A DNA stretch of 64,000 nucleotides from G965267605 sp965267605 (GCA_965267605.1 OZ254088.1:2852001-2916000), one strand, 5' to 3'; counted from the first letter of the stretch, positions 52,405 through 62,147 are shown. The notes: generated from the sequence alone by a model not told the origin. A program made the numbers and translations.

Positions 52405-53739
52405 ATGTTCAAGAAGATCCTGATTGCCAACAGAGGGGAAATCGCACTACGCGTTATCCGTACCTGCAAAGAGATGGGCATCAAAACCGTTGCTGTATAC
52501 TCAACGGCTGATGCGGATAGTCTGCACGTTAGATTCGCGGATGAAGCAGTATGTATTGGCCCTGCTCCAAGTAGTGAATCCTATTTGAAGATCAGTAACA
52601 TCATTGCTGCATGTGAGATCACGAATTCTGATGCCGTGCATCCTGGTTATGGTTTCTTATCAGAGAACGCCAAATTTTCCAAGGTCTGCCAGGAGCATGA
52701 TATCAAGTTCATTGGTGCATCCCCGGAAATGATCGAAGGAATGGGTGACAAAGCCTCAGCGAAGTCTACGATGTTGAAAGCTGGCGTGCCTTGTGTGCCT
52801 GGATCAGAAGGTATTCTTGAAGATTTCGATGAGGCTAAGAAGGTTGCAAAGAAGATTAAGTATCCAATCATGTTGAAAGCTACCGCTGGTGGTGGTGGAA
52901 AAGGTATGCGTGTTGTTTGGTCTGAAGATGAATTGCAGGACGCCTGGGATTCAGCAAGACAAGAATCCGCTGCCGCTTTCGGTAATGATGGAATGTACAT
53001 GGAGAAGTTCATTGAAGAACCTCGCCACATCGAAATCCAAATTGCTGGAGACCAGTACGGAGGTGCTTGTCACCTTTCTGAAAGAGATTGCTCTATTCAG
53101 AGAAGGCATCAGAAACTGGTAGAAGAAACTCCATCTCCTTTCATGACTGCTGCCCTTCGAAAGAAAATGGGTGCCGCGGCTATTAAAGCTGCAAAAGCTG
53201 TGAAATACGAAGGTGTTGGAACAGTAGAATTTCTTGTTGACAAGAACAGAGATTTCTACTTCATGGAAATGAACACAAGGATTCAGGTTGAGCACACTAT
53301 TACTGAGGAAGTAATCAACTACGACCTTGTAAAAGAGCAGATTAAATTGGCTGCTGGCGAGAAGATCAGCGGTAAGAATTACGAGCCCGCACTGCATGCA
53401 ATCCAATGCAGGATCAATGCTGAAGATCCCGAAAAGAACTGGATGCCCAGTCCTGGCGCGATCACAACATACCACCAACCTGGTGGTCATGGTATCAGAT
53501 TAGATACACATGTTTATGCGGGTTACTCTATTCCTCCTCACTATGACTCCATGATCTCGAAACTGATCACTGTAGCGCAAACACGGGAAGAGGCCATCAC
53601 AAAGATGGAAAGGGCTTTGGAAGAGTACATTATTGAAGGTGTGAAGACTACCATTCCTTTCCATTCAAAACTGATGAAGAACGAAGAGTTCCGTAAAGGA
53701 AAGTACACCACTAAGTTCCTGGAAGATTTCGAAATCTAG
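52405..53739 (+). CDS. accC: Biotin carboxylase of acetyl-CoA carboxylase
   Basis: 444 residues. ATP-grasp enzyme carboxylating biotin on AccB. Signatures are FKKILIANRGEIALRVIR at the start, the glycine-rich ATP loop KATAGGGGKGMRV, the RDCSIQRRHQKL strand, EMNTRIQVEHTITE with the metal ligands, and the B-domain. It is the last gene of the run and shares a palindromic CTAG stop with the convergent dxs gene. Confidence 0.97.
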   Translation: MFKKILIANRGEIALRVIRTCKEMGIKTVAVYSTADADSLHVRFADEAVCIGPAPSSESYLKISNIIAACEITNSDAVHPGYGFLSENAKFSKVCQEHDIKFIGASPEMIEGMGDKASAKSTMLKAGVPCVPGSEGILEDFDEAKKVAKKIKYPIMLKATAGGGGKGMRVVWSEDELQDAWDSARQESAAAFGNDGMYMEKFIEEPRHIEIQIAGDQYGGACHLSERDCSIQRRHQKLVEETPSPFMTAALRKKMGAAAIKAAKAVKYEGVGTVEFLVDKNRDFYFMEMNTRIQVEHTITEEVINYDLVKEQIKLAAGEKISGKNYEPALHAIQCRINAEDPEKNWMPSPGAITTYHQPGGHGIRLDTHVYAGYSIPPHYDSMISKLITVAQTREEAITKMERALEEYIIEGVKTTIPFHSKLMKNEEFRKGKYTTKFLEDFEI

Positions 53740-55502
53740 CGTCCAAGTTTCGTTAGGACTTCACGCAAAGCATCTGTATCGAATTTAGCCTGAGCAGCAA
53801 GTTCATTGGGTTTACCATGCATCATAAATTGATCTGGTATACCAAGGTTCACAACCTCTCCGGTATAACCACTTGTTTGCGCAAATGCCTTGACTGTTTC
53901 CCCAACACCACCTTCAACTGCACCATCTTCGATCGTAATCACGGCTTCATAACAGTTAAAGATATGCTGCAACAGGTCTTTGTCAATAGGTTTGGCAAAA
54001 CGTAGATCGTACCACCCGAAATCCAATTCGTTCTGGTCAAGCAGTTGATCTGCAAACTTGCCAGCGGCCCCTACCGAAACAACTGCTACCTTTCCTTCTT
54101 CCCTCATACATCTACCGCTGCCCGTTGCAATATCCATTTGAAGTCCTTCCGTGTGAATACTTGCCACACTACCCCGCGGATACCTGATAGCAACAGGGCC
54201 ATCCACGGTTAGTGCATAATCCAACATCGCATGCAATTCGTGGTCATCCAGCGGTGCCAATACTTCGATATTCGGAACGGTTTTTAATATACTTAGATCG
54301 AATGCCCCATGGTGTGTTGCTCCATCCTCTCCAACAAGGCCTGCACGATCTATACAGAAAACAACGGGCAGGTTCTGTAGAGCAACATCATGAATCAATT
54401 GATCCATTGCGCGTTGAAGGAAAGACGAATAGATGACACAGAAAGGCTTCATCCCTTCAGCTGCCAACCCCGCTGAAAATGTTACAGCATGTTGCTCTGC
54501 AATACCTACATCAAATGTTCTTTCAGGGAAGCGGTTCTTCACTTCGTTCAAGCCACTCCCAGTAGTCATAGCCGGTGTTACCGTAACGATCTCAGAATGA
54601 TGCTCCATCAATTCCAGTAGCTTCCTGCCAAACGCTTCCTGGTACTTTACCGTGTCTGTTTTCGAGCCCTGAACTTCGCCAGTAGATTTATGAAACAGCC
54701 CTGGTGCATGCCACCTCACCTGATCTCCATCTTCTGCAGGAGCGTAGCCTTTACCTTTAACTGTAAGACAGTGAAGTACCTTCGGGCCCTTGTGATTATC
54801 AAGTTTTTCAAGCGAAGTCAAAACCTTGTCCAGATCGTTACCGTCTATGGGTCCACTGTAAGCAAAGCCCAGTGATTCAAAAAGATTTTGCGGTTTCCCA
54901 ATCCCATCAATGCTATTGAGGTATTCCTGTAATGCGCCCACATTGGGGTCGATAGACATCCTGTTGTCATTAAGAATGATCAACACGTCCAATTCAGATT
55001 CGCCCAATTGGTTAAGCCCTTCGAATGCCAAGCCTGCAGTGAGTCCGCCATCTCCTATAACAGCAATATGTTTCCTGTTGACATGGCCTTGAAGCGCGGC
55101 TGCCTGTGCCATGCCGTATATCGCAGAAAGCGATGTTGAAGAATGGCCTACACCAAATGTATCGTATTCGCTCTCCTTTCTTGAGGGAAAACCGCTGATC
55201 CCACCAAATTGCCTGAGCGATTCAAACGCCTCGTTCCTACCAGTAAGGATTTTGTGCGCATATGCCTGATGGCCTACGTCCCACACTATTCGATCTTCTG
55301 GTGTATTGAAATGGTAATGAAGCGCTACCACAATCTCCGTTGCGCCAAGGCTGGCACCCAGGTGTCCTCCTTTTCGAGAGACTACATCCACCATCCTGTC
55401 TCGCACAGCATGTACAACGTGCGAAAGCTCCTTCCTTGGGAGCTTACGCAAATCTGCAGGTGTATCTACAAGACCAGTGAATAGCTGATCAAATGGCTTC
55501 AT
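53736..55502 (-). CDS. dxs: 1-deoxy-D-xylulose-5-phosphate synthase
   Basis: 588 residues, slightly shorter than E. coli Dxs (620). Thiamine-diphosphate enzyme feeding the MEP isoprenoid, thiamine and B6 pathways. The TPP motif is IGDGGLTAGLAFEGLNQLG with the distal LNDNRMSI; the N-terminal active-site segment is GGHLGASLGATEIVVALHYHF, and DRAGLVGEDGATHHGAFD lies in the second domain. It follows the RND pump gene by 20 bases on the same strand, and also carries its own -7 box next to the ATG. Confidence 0.97.
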   Translation of the reverse strand: MKPFDQLFTGLVDTPADLRKLPRKELSHVVHAVRDRMVDVVSRKGGHLGASLGATEIVVALHYHFNTPEDRIVWDVGHQAYAHKILTGRNEAFESLRQFGGISGFPSRKESEYDTFGVGHSSTSLSAIYGMAQAAALQGHVNRKHIAVIGDGGLTAGLAFEGLNQLGESELDVLIILNDNRMSIDPNVGALQEYLNSIDGIGKPQNLFESLGFAYSGPIDGNDLDKVLTSLEKLDNHKGPKVLHCLTVKGKGYAPAEDGDQVRWHAPGLFHKSTGEVQGSKTDTVKYQEAFGRKLLELMEHHSEIVTVTPAMTTGSGLNEVKNRFPERTFDVGIAEQHAVTFSAGLAAEGMKPFCVIYSSFLQRAMDQLIHDVALQNLPVVFCIDRAGLVGEDGATHHGAFDLSILKTVPNIEVLAPLDDHELHAMLDYALTVDGPVAIRYPRGSVASIHTEGLQMDIATGSGRCMREEGKVAVVSVGAAGKFADQLLDQNELDFGWYDLRFAKPIDKDLLQHIFNCYEAVITIEDGAVEGGVGETVKAFAQTSGYTGEVVNLGIPDQFMMHGKPNELAAQAKFDTDALREVLTKLGR

Positions 55503-55506
55503 ATAC

Positions 55507-55514
55507 CAAAGTTA
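55507..55514 (-). promoter_or_regulatory. -7 element 4 bases before the dxs ATG
   Basis: TAACTTTG on the minus strand, perfect TAnnTTTG, ending 4 bases before the ATG; it could make dxs independent of the efflux operon. Confidence 0.45.
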
Positions 55515-55522
55515 ATCCAATC

Positions 55523-58500
55523 CTAGTACTTCCAGGGCTTGGAAATAACGTTATTCCTCATCAACATATTGGACAAAGCAATCTTCAATCGCTTGAACAG
55601 ATAGTACATTACAGGTACTATCACCAATGTGAGGAATGTTGCGAAGGTCAATCCAAAAATCACCGTCCAGGACATAGGCCCCCAGAAGATAACATTGTCT
55701 CCACCTACGTAGATCATTGGATCAAGATCAGTAAGTAACGAGATGAAATCAATATTCAATCCAACCGCCAGCGGCACCAAACCCAGTACGGTTGTAATTG
55801 CAGTGAGCAATACCGGTCGTAATCTGGTCTTTCCACCTTGCACAATACTGTCTTTGATCTGATCAACAGAAAGGCGTTGATCTTCCCCAAGGTTCAATTC
55901 TTCGGTCTTTCTATCCTGAATCAAGTTGGTATAATCGATCAGTACAATGGCATTGTTCACCACAATTCCTGCGAGGGAGATCAAACCAATCATGGTCATC
56001 ATAATTACGAACTCCATCTGGAAAATCACCAGACCAAACAGCACACCAATCATACTAAGCATTACCGTTCCGAGGATAATCACTGGTGTAGAGATCGAAT
56101 TAAACTGAGCCACAATGATCAATAGAATCAATCCAACTGCCATTAGAAGTGCGGTTCCCAGGAATGACATTTCTTTGGCTTGCTCTTCCTGCTGACCGGT
56201 GAAACTCATGGTCATGTTATTCGGAAGTTCATAGTCTTTCATGGCCGTCTTGATCTCATTCACAACCTCAGTAGGGTTATAGTCTGCCAGCACATTTGAC
56301 TGAACCGTAATCACCCTCTTCAGGTTCTTCCGTTTCACGGCACTGAACGTTGAAGATTTATCACTTTTCGCAACTGATGAAATAGGTACCTGATAGATCC
56401 GTCCATTCGACTGGTTTCGGAAAGTAATCTTCTGGTTCAATAACGATTGCTCATTGTACCTATAAGCATCGTTGAACCGCAGCACGATGTCATAATCGTC
56501 TTCACCATCTTTATAAGTTGAAACCTCCTTACCAAAAAGCGATGTACGGATGTTGCCTCCAATCTGGCCTGTACTTAGACCAAGTCTTCTTGCTTTCACC
56601 CTGTCGATAACAATCGGCATTTCGGGCTTGCCTTGCTCCACATCGAGTTTCAATTCTTCAATACCCCCAATGTTCTTGCTTTCGATAAACTTTTTGATGT
56701 TATCGGACTCTTCCATCAGCGCGAAGTAGTCATCACCAGTGATCTCAATATTGATTGGCTTTCCTTGTGGAGGGCCAGCAGCATCCTTATCTACTGTAAC
56801 CCGCACCCCAGGAATACCTTCTTCCTTGATTCGCTTACGAATATCCTTCAGCACCTCATTGGTCATTATACCGCGCCTGTCCTGAAATTTCACAAAGGTG
56901 ACCTGGATCCTACCTTTTTCCGGTGTGCTTCCCATACTAACGGTTCCAGCACCCGGGTCACTAGTCCCTTGGCCCACCTGACTGATCACGGACTCGATCA
57001 AGTAGTTGTTATCAGTTTTATAATGGTTCGGATCATAAGTCGCATTAACCATTTCTACCGCTTCACCCATGTCGCGGTACTTCGGATCATTGACCACCTC
57101 TGCAACTATCTTCTCCAACTTACGTGTTGCGGCATCGGTTTCATCGATGTCTGTTCCAATCGGCATTTCAATGAACACGTTTACATAACGCGGCATGTTC
57201 TCTGGGAAGAACAACACCTTAGGTGTTGCTACGCCAAACACGATGAACGAAAGAAACAGTAATCCAATAGTTCCGAACAGGAACCCGAGAGGTCGCTTCC
57301 CCTTCAACGCAAAGGAAAGCACCTTCGTGTAGAAATTCTCCAATCTTACCATGAATCCTTCCTGGAACTTTTTCGCGGCAGGCGCCAGTACAAACTTGTT
57401 AATGATGGCCATCAACGCAAGTCCGATAAGTAGGTTGCCAAAGCCCATACCTCCCATCACGTCCATCAACAATCCAAATGCTATCATAGATGAAATGATC
57501 ACCCAGAACCTTCTGGACTTCATACTGGACTCCTCGATCTTCATAAACAGCGAAGTCAACACAGGATTAACCACCAATGCAACGAACAAGGATGACCCCA
57601 ATACGATGATCAGTGTCATCGGAAGCAATCCCATAAACTCACCCATCAATCCCGGCCAAAACATCAATGGAAGGAATGCTCCAAGAGTAGTTGCGGTGGA
57701 CGCAATAATTGGCCATGCCACTTCCCCTACCGCCTTCTTGGCCGCTACAATGCCATTGTATCCTTCGTCCATCCATCGGTAGACATTCTCTACTACCACA
57801 ATACCGTTATCCACTAGCATTCCCAGTGCCAATACCATAGAGAACAACACCATCATATTAAGGGTTACCCCCATCGCAGACAGCAGCATGAAAGCCATGA
57901 ACATAGAAAGCGGAATGGCGACACCCACGAACAAGGCGTTCCTCAATCCAAGGAAGAACAGGAGGACACCAATTACCAGCAACATACCAAAGATGATGCT
58001 GTTCTCCAGCTCACTTACCTGAACCCTGGTCTGATCTGATTGGTCACCTGTAATGGTAATCGTTAGGTTGTTAGGCAAATAATCTTTCTTGGCATTCTTT
58101 ATCACCTCATTGATCTGATCGGAAGCATTGATCAGGTTCTCTCCTCCTCTCTTGATCACGTCAAGCATCACCACTTTGCTACCAAACTCCCTCGCATAAC
58201 TTTCCGGGTCCTCCCCTTCAAATTCCACCTCAGCAATATCCTTGAGGTATACCACCTTCTGGTTTTCGGCCTTGACAACAAGGTTTCGCAGATCATCCAG
58301 GCTTTCGAATTCACCGATTACCCTGACATTCCTTCGGAAACCATCAACGAGCAGATCACCACCCGACATGGTCATGTTCTCATTCTGGATAGCATTTTCA
58401 ACATCAAAGAAACTGATCTCCAAAGGCTCCATCTTCAACACGTCTACCAATACCTTGACCTCTTTATCGGGTATCCCTCTGATATCAACTTTAGATACCT

Positions 58501-59038
58501 CGGGGATATCTTCGATCTCATCCTCGAGCAGCTCGGCATACTCCTTCAGTTGATCTAATGTGTAGTCTCCGGATAGGTTGATGTTCATCACAGGCATCAA
58601 CTCTGCGAAATTCATCTCAAACACATTTGGTTCCGCGGGAAGGTCGCGGGGAAAATCTTTATTCCCCATGGCTTTATCCACCGCATCCTTTACTTCACGT
58701 AACGCCTCTTCTGGTGTTACAGAGAAGTCAAATTTCACTTGAATAGTAGAGTAACCCTGAACCGATGTGGAAAGGATCTTGTCTACGCCAGTGATGGTGT
58801 TGATCTCTTTCTCAATAGGTCTTGTTATGAGTTTTTCAATATCAAGGGCAGAGTTTCCAGGGTAGGGTGTTCCTACATAAATCTCTGGGGTCACCACCTC
58901 TGGGAAGGCCTCCTTAGGCATTCCCACATAGGATCCAATACCTCCAATCAGGATGATGAACAGGATCACAAAGACCGTAGTCCTGTTATCAACCGACCAA
59001 CTGGAGAGCCGGAATTCCTTGTCTGTCTTCTTAGCCAT
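55523..59038 (-). CDS. Efflux RND transporter, inner-membrane permease
   Basis: 1171 residues, about 120 longer than AcrB (1049). Twelve core helices with two large periplasmic loops are recognisable (start SVDNRTTVFVILFIILIGGIGSY; funnel regions with GTPYPGNSALDIEKLITRPIE). In TM4 the proton-relay motif reads GMLVDNGIVVVEN, with one Asp and an Asn where AcrB has a second Asp. An extra hydrophobic hairpin (about 520-570: FWVIISSMIAFGLLMDVM, LLIGLALMAIINKFV) lies between TM6 and TM7. Third component of a tetR-tolC-mfp-RND operon. Substrate class (drugs, metals, lipids) is not decidable. Confidence 0.93.
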   Translation of the reverse strand: MAKKTDKEFRLSSWSVDNRTTVFVILFIILIGGIGSYVGMPKEAFPEVVTPEIYVGTPYPGNSALDIEKLITRPIEKEINTITGVDKILSTSVQGYSTIQVKFDFSVTPEEALREVKDAVDKAMGNKDFPRDLPAEPNVFEMNFAELMPVMNINLSGDYTLDQLKEYAELLEDEIEDIPEVSKVDIRGIPDKEVKVLVDVLKMEPLEISFFDVENAIQNENMTMSGGDLLVDGFRRNVRVIGEFESLDDLRNLVVKAENQKVVYLKDIAEVEFEGEDPESYAREFGSKVVMLDVIKRGGENLINASDQINEVIKNAKKDYLPNNLTITITGDQSDQTRVQVSELENSIIFGMLLVIGVLLFFLGLRNALFVGVAIPLSMFMAFMLLSAMGVTLNMMVLFSMVLALGMLVDNGIVVVENVYRWMDEGYNGIVAAKKAVGEVAWPIIASTATTLGAFLPLMFWPGLMGEFMGLLPMTLIIVLGSSLFVALVVNPVLTSLFMKIEESSMKSRRFWVIISSMIAFGLLMDVMGGMGFGNLLIGLALMAIINKFVLAPAAKKFQEGFMVRLENFYTKVLSFALKGKRPLGFLFGTIGLLFLSFIVFGVATPKVLFFPENMPRYVNVFIEMPIGTDIDETDAATRKLEKIVAEVVNDPKYRDMGEAVEMVNATYDPNHYKTDNNYLIESVISQVGQGTSDPGAGTVSMGSTPEKGRIQVTFVKFQDRRGIMTNEVLKDIRKRIKEEGIPGVRVTVDKDAAGPPQGKPINIEITGDDYFALMEESDNIKKFIESKNIGGIEELKLDVEQGKPEMPIVIDRVKARRLGLSTGQIGGNIRTSLFGKEVSTYKDGEDDYDIVLRFNDAYRYNEQSLLNQKITFRNQSNGRIYQVPISSVAKSDKSSTFSAVKRKNLKRVITVQSNVLADYNPTEVVNEIKTAMKDYELPNNMTMSFTGQQEEQAKEMSFLGTALLMAVGLILLIIVAQFNSISTPVIILGTVMLSMIGVLFGLVIFQMEFVIMMTMIGLISLAGIVVNNAIVLIDYTNLIQDRKTEELNLGEDQRLSVDQIKDSIVQGGKTRLRPVLLTAITTVLGLVPLAVGLNIDFISLLTDLDPMIYVGGDNVIFWGPMSWTVIFGLTFATFLTLVIVPVMYYLFKRLKIALSNMLMRNNVISKPWKY

Positions 59039-59044
59039 CTCCAG

Positions 59045-60187
59045 TTATGATTTGATCTTGATGTATTCTCCGTCTGTTACGCTTCTGGCTCCAACCGTAA
59101 TTAGCTTTTCATCACCAGTCAGTCCGCTTAGTACAAGCGTGCCCAGCTCGTTCGATTTGCCTACCTCCAGGTAAACCTTCTTGGCTACAAGCTCTCCCTC
59201 TTTTTTGGCCACAACGTACACGTAGGATTTACCTTCGGTATCCTGCATCACAGCACTTGAAGGAATCACGAACTCGCTCTCTTTCTCAAAGTCAACCACC
59301 TTCATAGTGGCCAGAAGGTTTGGCTTTAGCAAACCGTTCTTATTGTTGAGATTGACCAGAACTTTGAATGTTCTGTTACCCGGATCGATGAAGTTTCCTG
59401 CATATGCTACGGTGGTATCCACCGCGTAATCGATGGAAGGGAACTCTACGGATACCTTCGATCCTTTCTCGATGACACCTACATACTCTTCACTAACCTC
59501 GGTCTCGATGTACACCTGGTTCGTATTGACCAGTCTAAGTACAGGCGCCATTGGATTGCCTGCTCCGCCAACTTTGGCAAAGATCTCATCTACAATCCCA
59601 TCGTGTGGTGCCCGGACAATGCCCATAGCCATCTGTGCTTCCAATGCTTTCAAACTGCTTTGTAAGGATTCAAATCTGTTCTTTGCCTGCAGGTACTCAA
59701 CCTCAGATCCGATCTTGTCTTCCTCCCAAAGCTTCTTCTGTCGCTCGTAAAGGTCTTTGGCCAGCTCAAGAGATCCCTGGACTTCTTTCTTTTGGTTTGC
59801 TACAACATCCATGTTCAGCGTGATTAACGTCTGACCCGCTGCTACCTTCTGGCCTTCTCTTACCATGATGGCACGAACGCGACCTCCGGCTTCCGGATAG
59901 ACTTCTACCACCTTGTCGGCCTCTACCACACCATGTACTTCAAACTGATGAGTAAAGGTCTTCTTGCTAAGTGGCATCACATTGACATTAATGTACCTGC
60001 GCTCAATGGACGTGTCCATCATCGCAATTTGTTGCTCGAGCTTCTCAATTTGAGAAGCAACATCTGCCTTCACACCTATAAGGGAATCCCTCTTACTTTT
60101 AAGTGTAGCAAGGTCTGATTCCGGGGCACCACATCCTACAAGTGTGGCTGCCGCGATAACGAGAATTAGTAAGCGATCGTTTCTCAT
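59045..60187 (-). CDS. Efflux RND periplasmic adaptor (membrane-fusion) lipoprotein
   Basis: 380 residues. The signal sequence ends in a lipobox LVGC with Cys19 as lipidation site. An unusually placed N-terminal coiled-coil (about 26-55, TLKSKRDSLIGVKADVASQIEKL) is followed by the split lipoyl domain (VVEVYPEAGGRVRAIMVREGQKVAAG and GIVRAPHDGIVDEIFAK), the alpha-hairpin between them, the beta-barrel (YIETEVSEEYVGVIEKG) and the membrane-proximal domain. It bridges the RND pump and TolC. Six bases from the pump gene. Confidence 0.93.
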   Translation of the reverse strand: MRNDRLLILVIAAATLVGCGAPESDLATLKSKRDSLIGVKADVASQIEKLEQQIAMMDTSIERRYINVNVMPLSKKTFTHQFEVHGVVEADKVVEVYPEAGGRVRAIMVREGQKVAAGQTLITLNMDVVANQKKEVQGSLELAKDLYERQKKLWEEDKIGSEVEYLQAKNRFESLQSSLKALEAQMAMGIVRAPHDGIVDEIFAKVGGAGNPMAPVLRLVNTNQVYIETEVSEEYVGVIEKGSKVSVEFPSIDYAVDTTVAYAGNFIDPGNRTFKVLVNLNNKNGLLKPNLLATMKVVDFEKESEFVIPSSAVMQDTEGKSYVYVVAKKEGELVAKKVYLEVGKSNELGTLVLSGLTGDEKLITVGARSVTDGEYIKIKS

Positions 60188-60197
60188 TATTCTGATT

Positions 60198-61517
60198 TTA
60201 GTATTTGTTCAATGCTTTTTTAAGACTAACCTGGGCGTTGATCAGCTCCATCATGGCTCCGAAATAACTCGCCTGCGCGGTTAGATATTGATTGGTCATC
60301 TGACTCACCTCCATACTTGAAGCTGAGCCTAGTTTCCTTTTTTTCATGGTTTCATCAAGGATGCGCTTGGCAAACTTCATGTTGGTTTGCTGCAGTTCGA
60401 ACTGTCGCAAACTGGAAGACACCTCAATTTGTGCTTGTGTGGCTTGCAACTTAAGACTGGAAGACAAACTTGCGAGATCATTCTTGCTTTTCTCTACCTC
60501 CAAAGACGATTGTTTGATCTTGGCTGTTTGTCCAAAACTGTCGAAGATGGGCAGCTTCAAACTCAAACCCCAAACCGTTGTAGGGTACCAGGTATCAAAA
60601 GCCAGGTCGTTGTTGAAAGAGTTCTGAGAATGGTTCAGAAATGCTCCAAGTGAAGGAAGACGAACAAACTTGTCGCGCTTCAACGCCTTCTCCAACAATT
60701 CACTTTGGGTTTGCGCTAGCTTGAAATCTATGTGCGACTCCGATTTGAAATCTTCATCGACCATTGGTTTAATAGCGTCCAATTGGATGGCCGCGTCCAG
60801 TTTATCCGTGAGTTCGATCTTACTGGAAACATCCAATCCCATCTGAAACTTGAGCAACATCCTGGCCAACTCCACCTGTTTCTGAGCGTTCACCTTTCTG
60901 TTCTCCACATCATTGGATGAAATGGCCAGCTGCTCCACATCAGTTTGGGAAACAAGCCCCGCAGCATTCATCTTCTTCATTTCCTCCACAAGTGCTGTCA
61001 TTGTCTTGCTACTCTCCTCCAACAGTCTCGCGCTTTCTTCTGCAATCAACACCGTGAAATATGAGCTTTCGATCATGCCTTTGATCTCTGTTTCCGTTTT
61101 AGCTGCACCATGATCTGAGAGTTGCTGATAGATCTTTGCTGTTTGCAGACCCACGATATACGAACCATCGAAGATCAATTGCGACACTGATAGTCCAGCC
61201 GACAGACTATAGTCTGTTCCAAAGCGCAACGGAACTAAAAGTCCCGGAGGTGCGCTGGGGTCAAATGCGTTGGCTGGAGCCACCTGAGTTGGAATGTCAA
61301 TAAAGTTCTGGAAACTTGCATCCCCAGAAATTCTTGGAAGACCAATAGCTGTGGTCTCCCACACCTTTTTCTTGGCAATCTCCTTGTCAAGCTGTGCATT
61401 TTTTGTTGCCGCATTGTTTGTAATGGCATACTGTTGTGCTGAAGACAACGAGTATGACTGAGCGTTCGCTTGAACAACAAGCAGACTGGCAAAGGCGATG
61501 AGTAATGCTCTTGTCAT
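60198..61517 (-). CDS. TolC-family outer-membrane efflux protein
   Basis: 439 residues. Signal peptide 1-19 (ending VQANAQ). Two internally related OEP repeats, each with long coiled-coil helices (for example LLEESSKTMTALVEEMKKMNAAG and EVEKSKNDLASLSSSLKLQATQ), and beta strands forming a trimeric barrel. Its ATG overlaps the tetR stop by 4 bases, and the adaptor gene follows after 10 bases. Confidence 0.93.
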   Translation of the reverse strand: MTRALLIAFASLLVVQANAQSYSLSSAQQYAITNNAATKNAQLDKEIAKKKVWETTAIGLPRISGDASFQNFIDIPTQVAPANAFDPSAPPGLLVPLRFGTDYSLSAGLSVSQLIFDGSYIVGLQTAKIYQQLSDHGAAKTETEIKGMIESSYFTVLIAEESARLLEESSKTMTALVEEMKKMNAAGLVSQTDVEQLAISSNDVENRKVNAQKQVELARMLLKFQMGLDVSSKIELTDKLDAAIQLDAIKPMVDEDFKSESHIDFKLAQTQSELLEKALKRDKFVRLPSLGAFLNHSQNSFNNDLAFDTWYPTTVWGLSLKLPIFDSFGQTAKIKQSSLEVEKSKNDLASLSSSLKLQATQAQIEVSSSLRQFELQQTNMKFAKRILDETMKKRKLGSASSMEVSQMTNQYLTAQASYFGAMMELINAQVSLKKALNKY

Positions 61518-62134
61518 AATTGAATGTTTTCGCTCTTGAGTTTAGCTTTCAGATAATCGATTCCTTTTCTGGTTGCGATGCCTCGAATGTGGTACCGCAT
61601 CCACTCCATGTGGACTTCTGCCAATTGATATTCCTGACTTGGGAATACTGCTGAATCCAACACCACATCAATCTTGGCCACATACAACCTGGCTATAACA
61701 TCTGCGTTGAGGTTGCTTCTGTAATAGCCTTGCTTCATTCCACGTTCCAGGTTGTTCAATGTGCATGAATAGATGAAGTTCTGTTTGTGCTTTTCCATCA
61801 GCGACCATACATCAGGATAGTACTTCTGCATGTCAAACAACACAGCAGGATGAATGTTCCCGAGTTGCTCCGAAACGAATTTGGTGATCCCGATAATCTC
61901 ATCAATCGCATTGTCGTTCTCCGTGAGAATATTTGAAACCATCTGCTCCTCGCACCTCAAATACTCAGAGAACACCTGATGAACCAGATCGTTCTTGTCC
62001 TTGACGTATTTGTAAAGGGTTTTCTTGGACATACCCAGTTCCTTGGCAACATCATCCATGTTGACGCTACGGATACCGAGTCGCATGAACAGCTGCGCAG
62101 ATTGCGCAAGTATATTGGCGTGGCGATCGTCCAT
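61514..62134 (-). CDS. TetR/AcrR-family transcriptional regulator
   Basis: 206 residues from the ATG at 62134; an ATG at 62152 exists, but the -7 box lies between the two, so it would be outside the transcript. The N-terminal helix-turn-helix reads LGIRSVNMDDVAKELGMSKKTLYKYVKDKNDLV (about 18-52); the C-terminal ligand/dimer domain is helical. As first gene of the efflux operon it probably represses its own promoter until a ligand binds. Candidate operators, four GGAAAC half-sites, lie just upstream. Confidence 0.93.
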   Translation of the reverse strand: MDDRHANILAQSAQLFMRLGIRSVNMDDVAKELGMSKKTLYKYVKDKNDLVHQVFSEYLRCEEQMVSNILTENDNAIDEIIGITKFVSEQLGNIHPAVLFDMQKYYPDVWSLMEKHKQNFIYSCTLNNLERGMKQGYYRSNLNADVIARLYVAKIDVVLDSAVFPSQEYQLAEVHMEWMRYHIRGIATRKGIDYLKAKLKSENIQL

Positions 62135-62139
62135 GGAGA

Positions 62140-62147
62140 CAAACGTA
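62140..62147 (-). promoter_or_regulatory. -7 element of the tetR-efflux operon
   Basis: TACGTTTG on the minus strand, perfect TAnnTTTG, ending 5 bases before the ATG at 62134. The operator inverted repeat begins 14 bases upstream. Confidence 0.5.

Noticed and set aside
56633..57262. A 209-codon open frame antisense to the RND pump gene
   Set aside because: Composition (His/Phe/Leu/Ser-rich) is that of a reverse-frame shadow; the pump gene is unambiguous.
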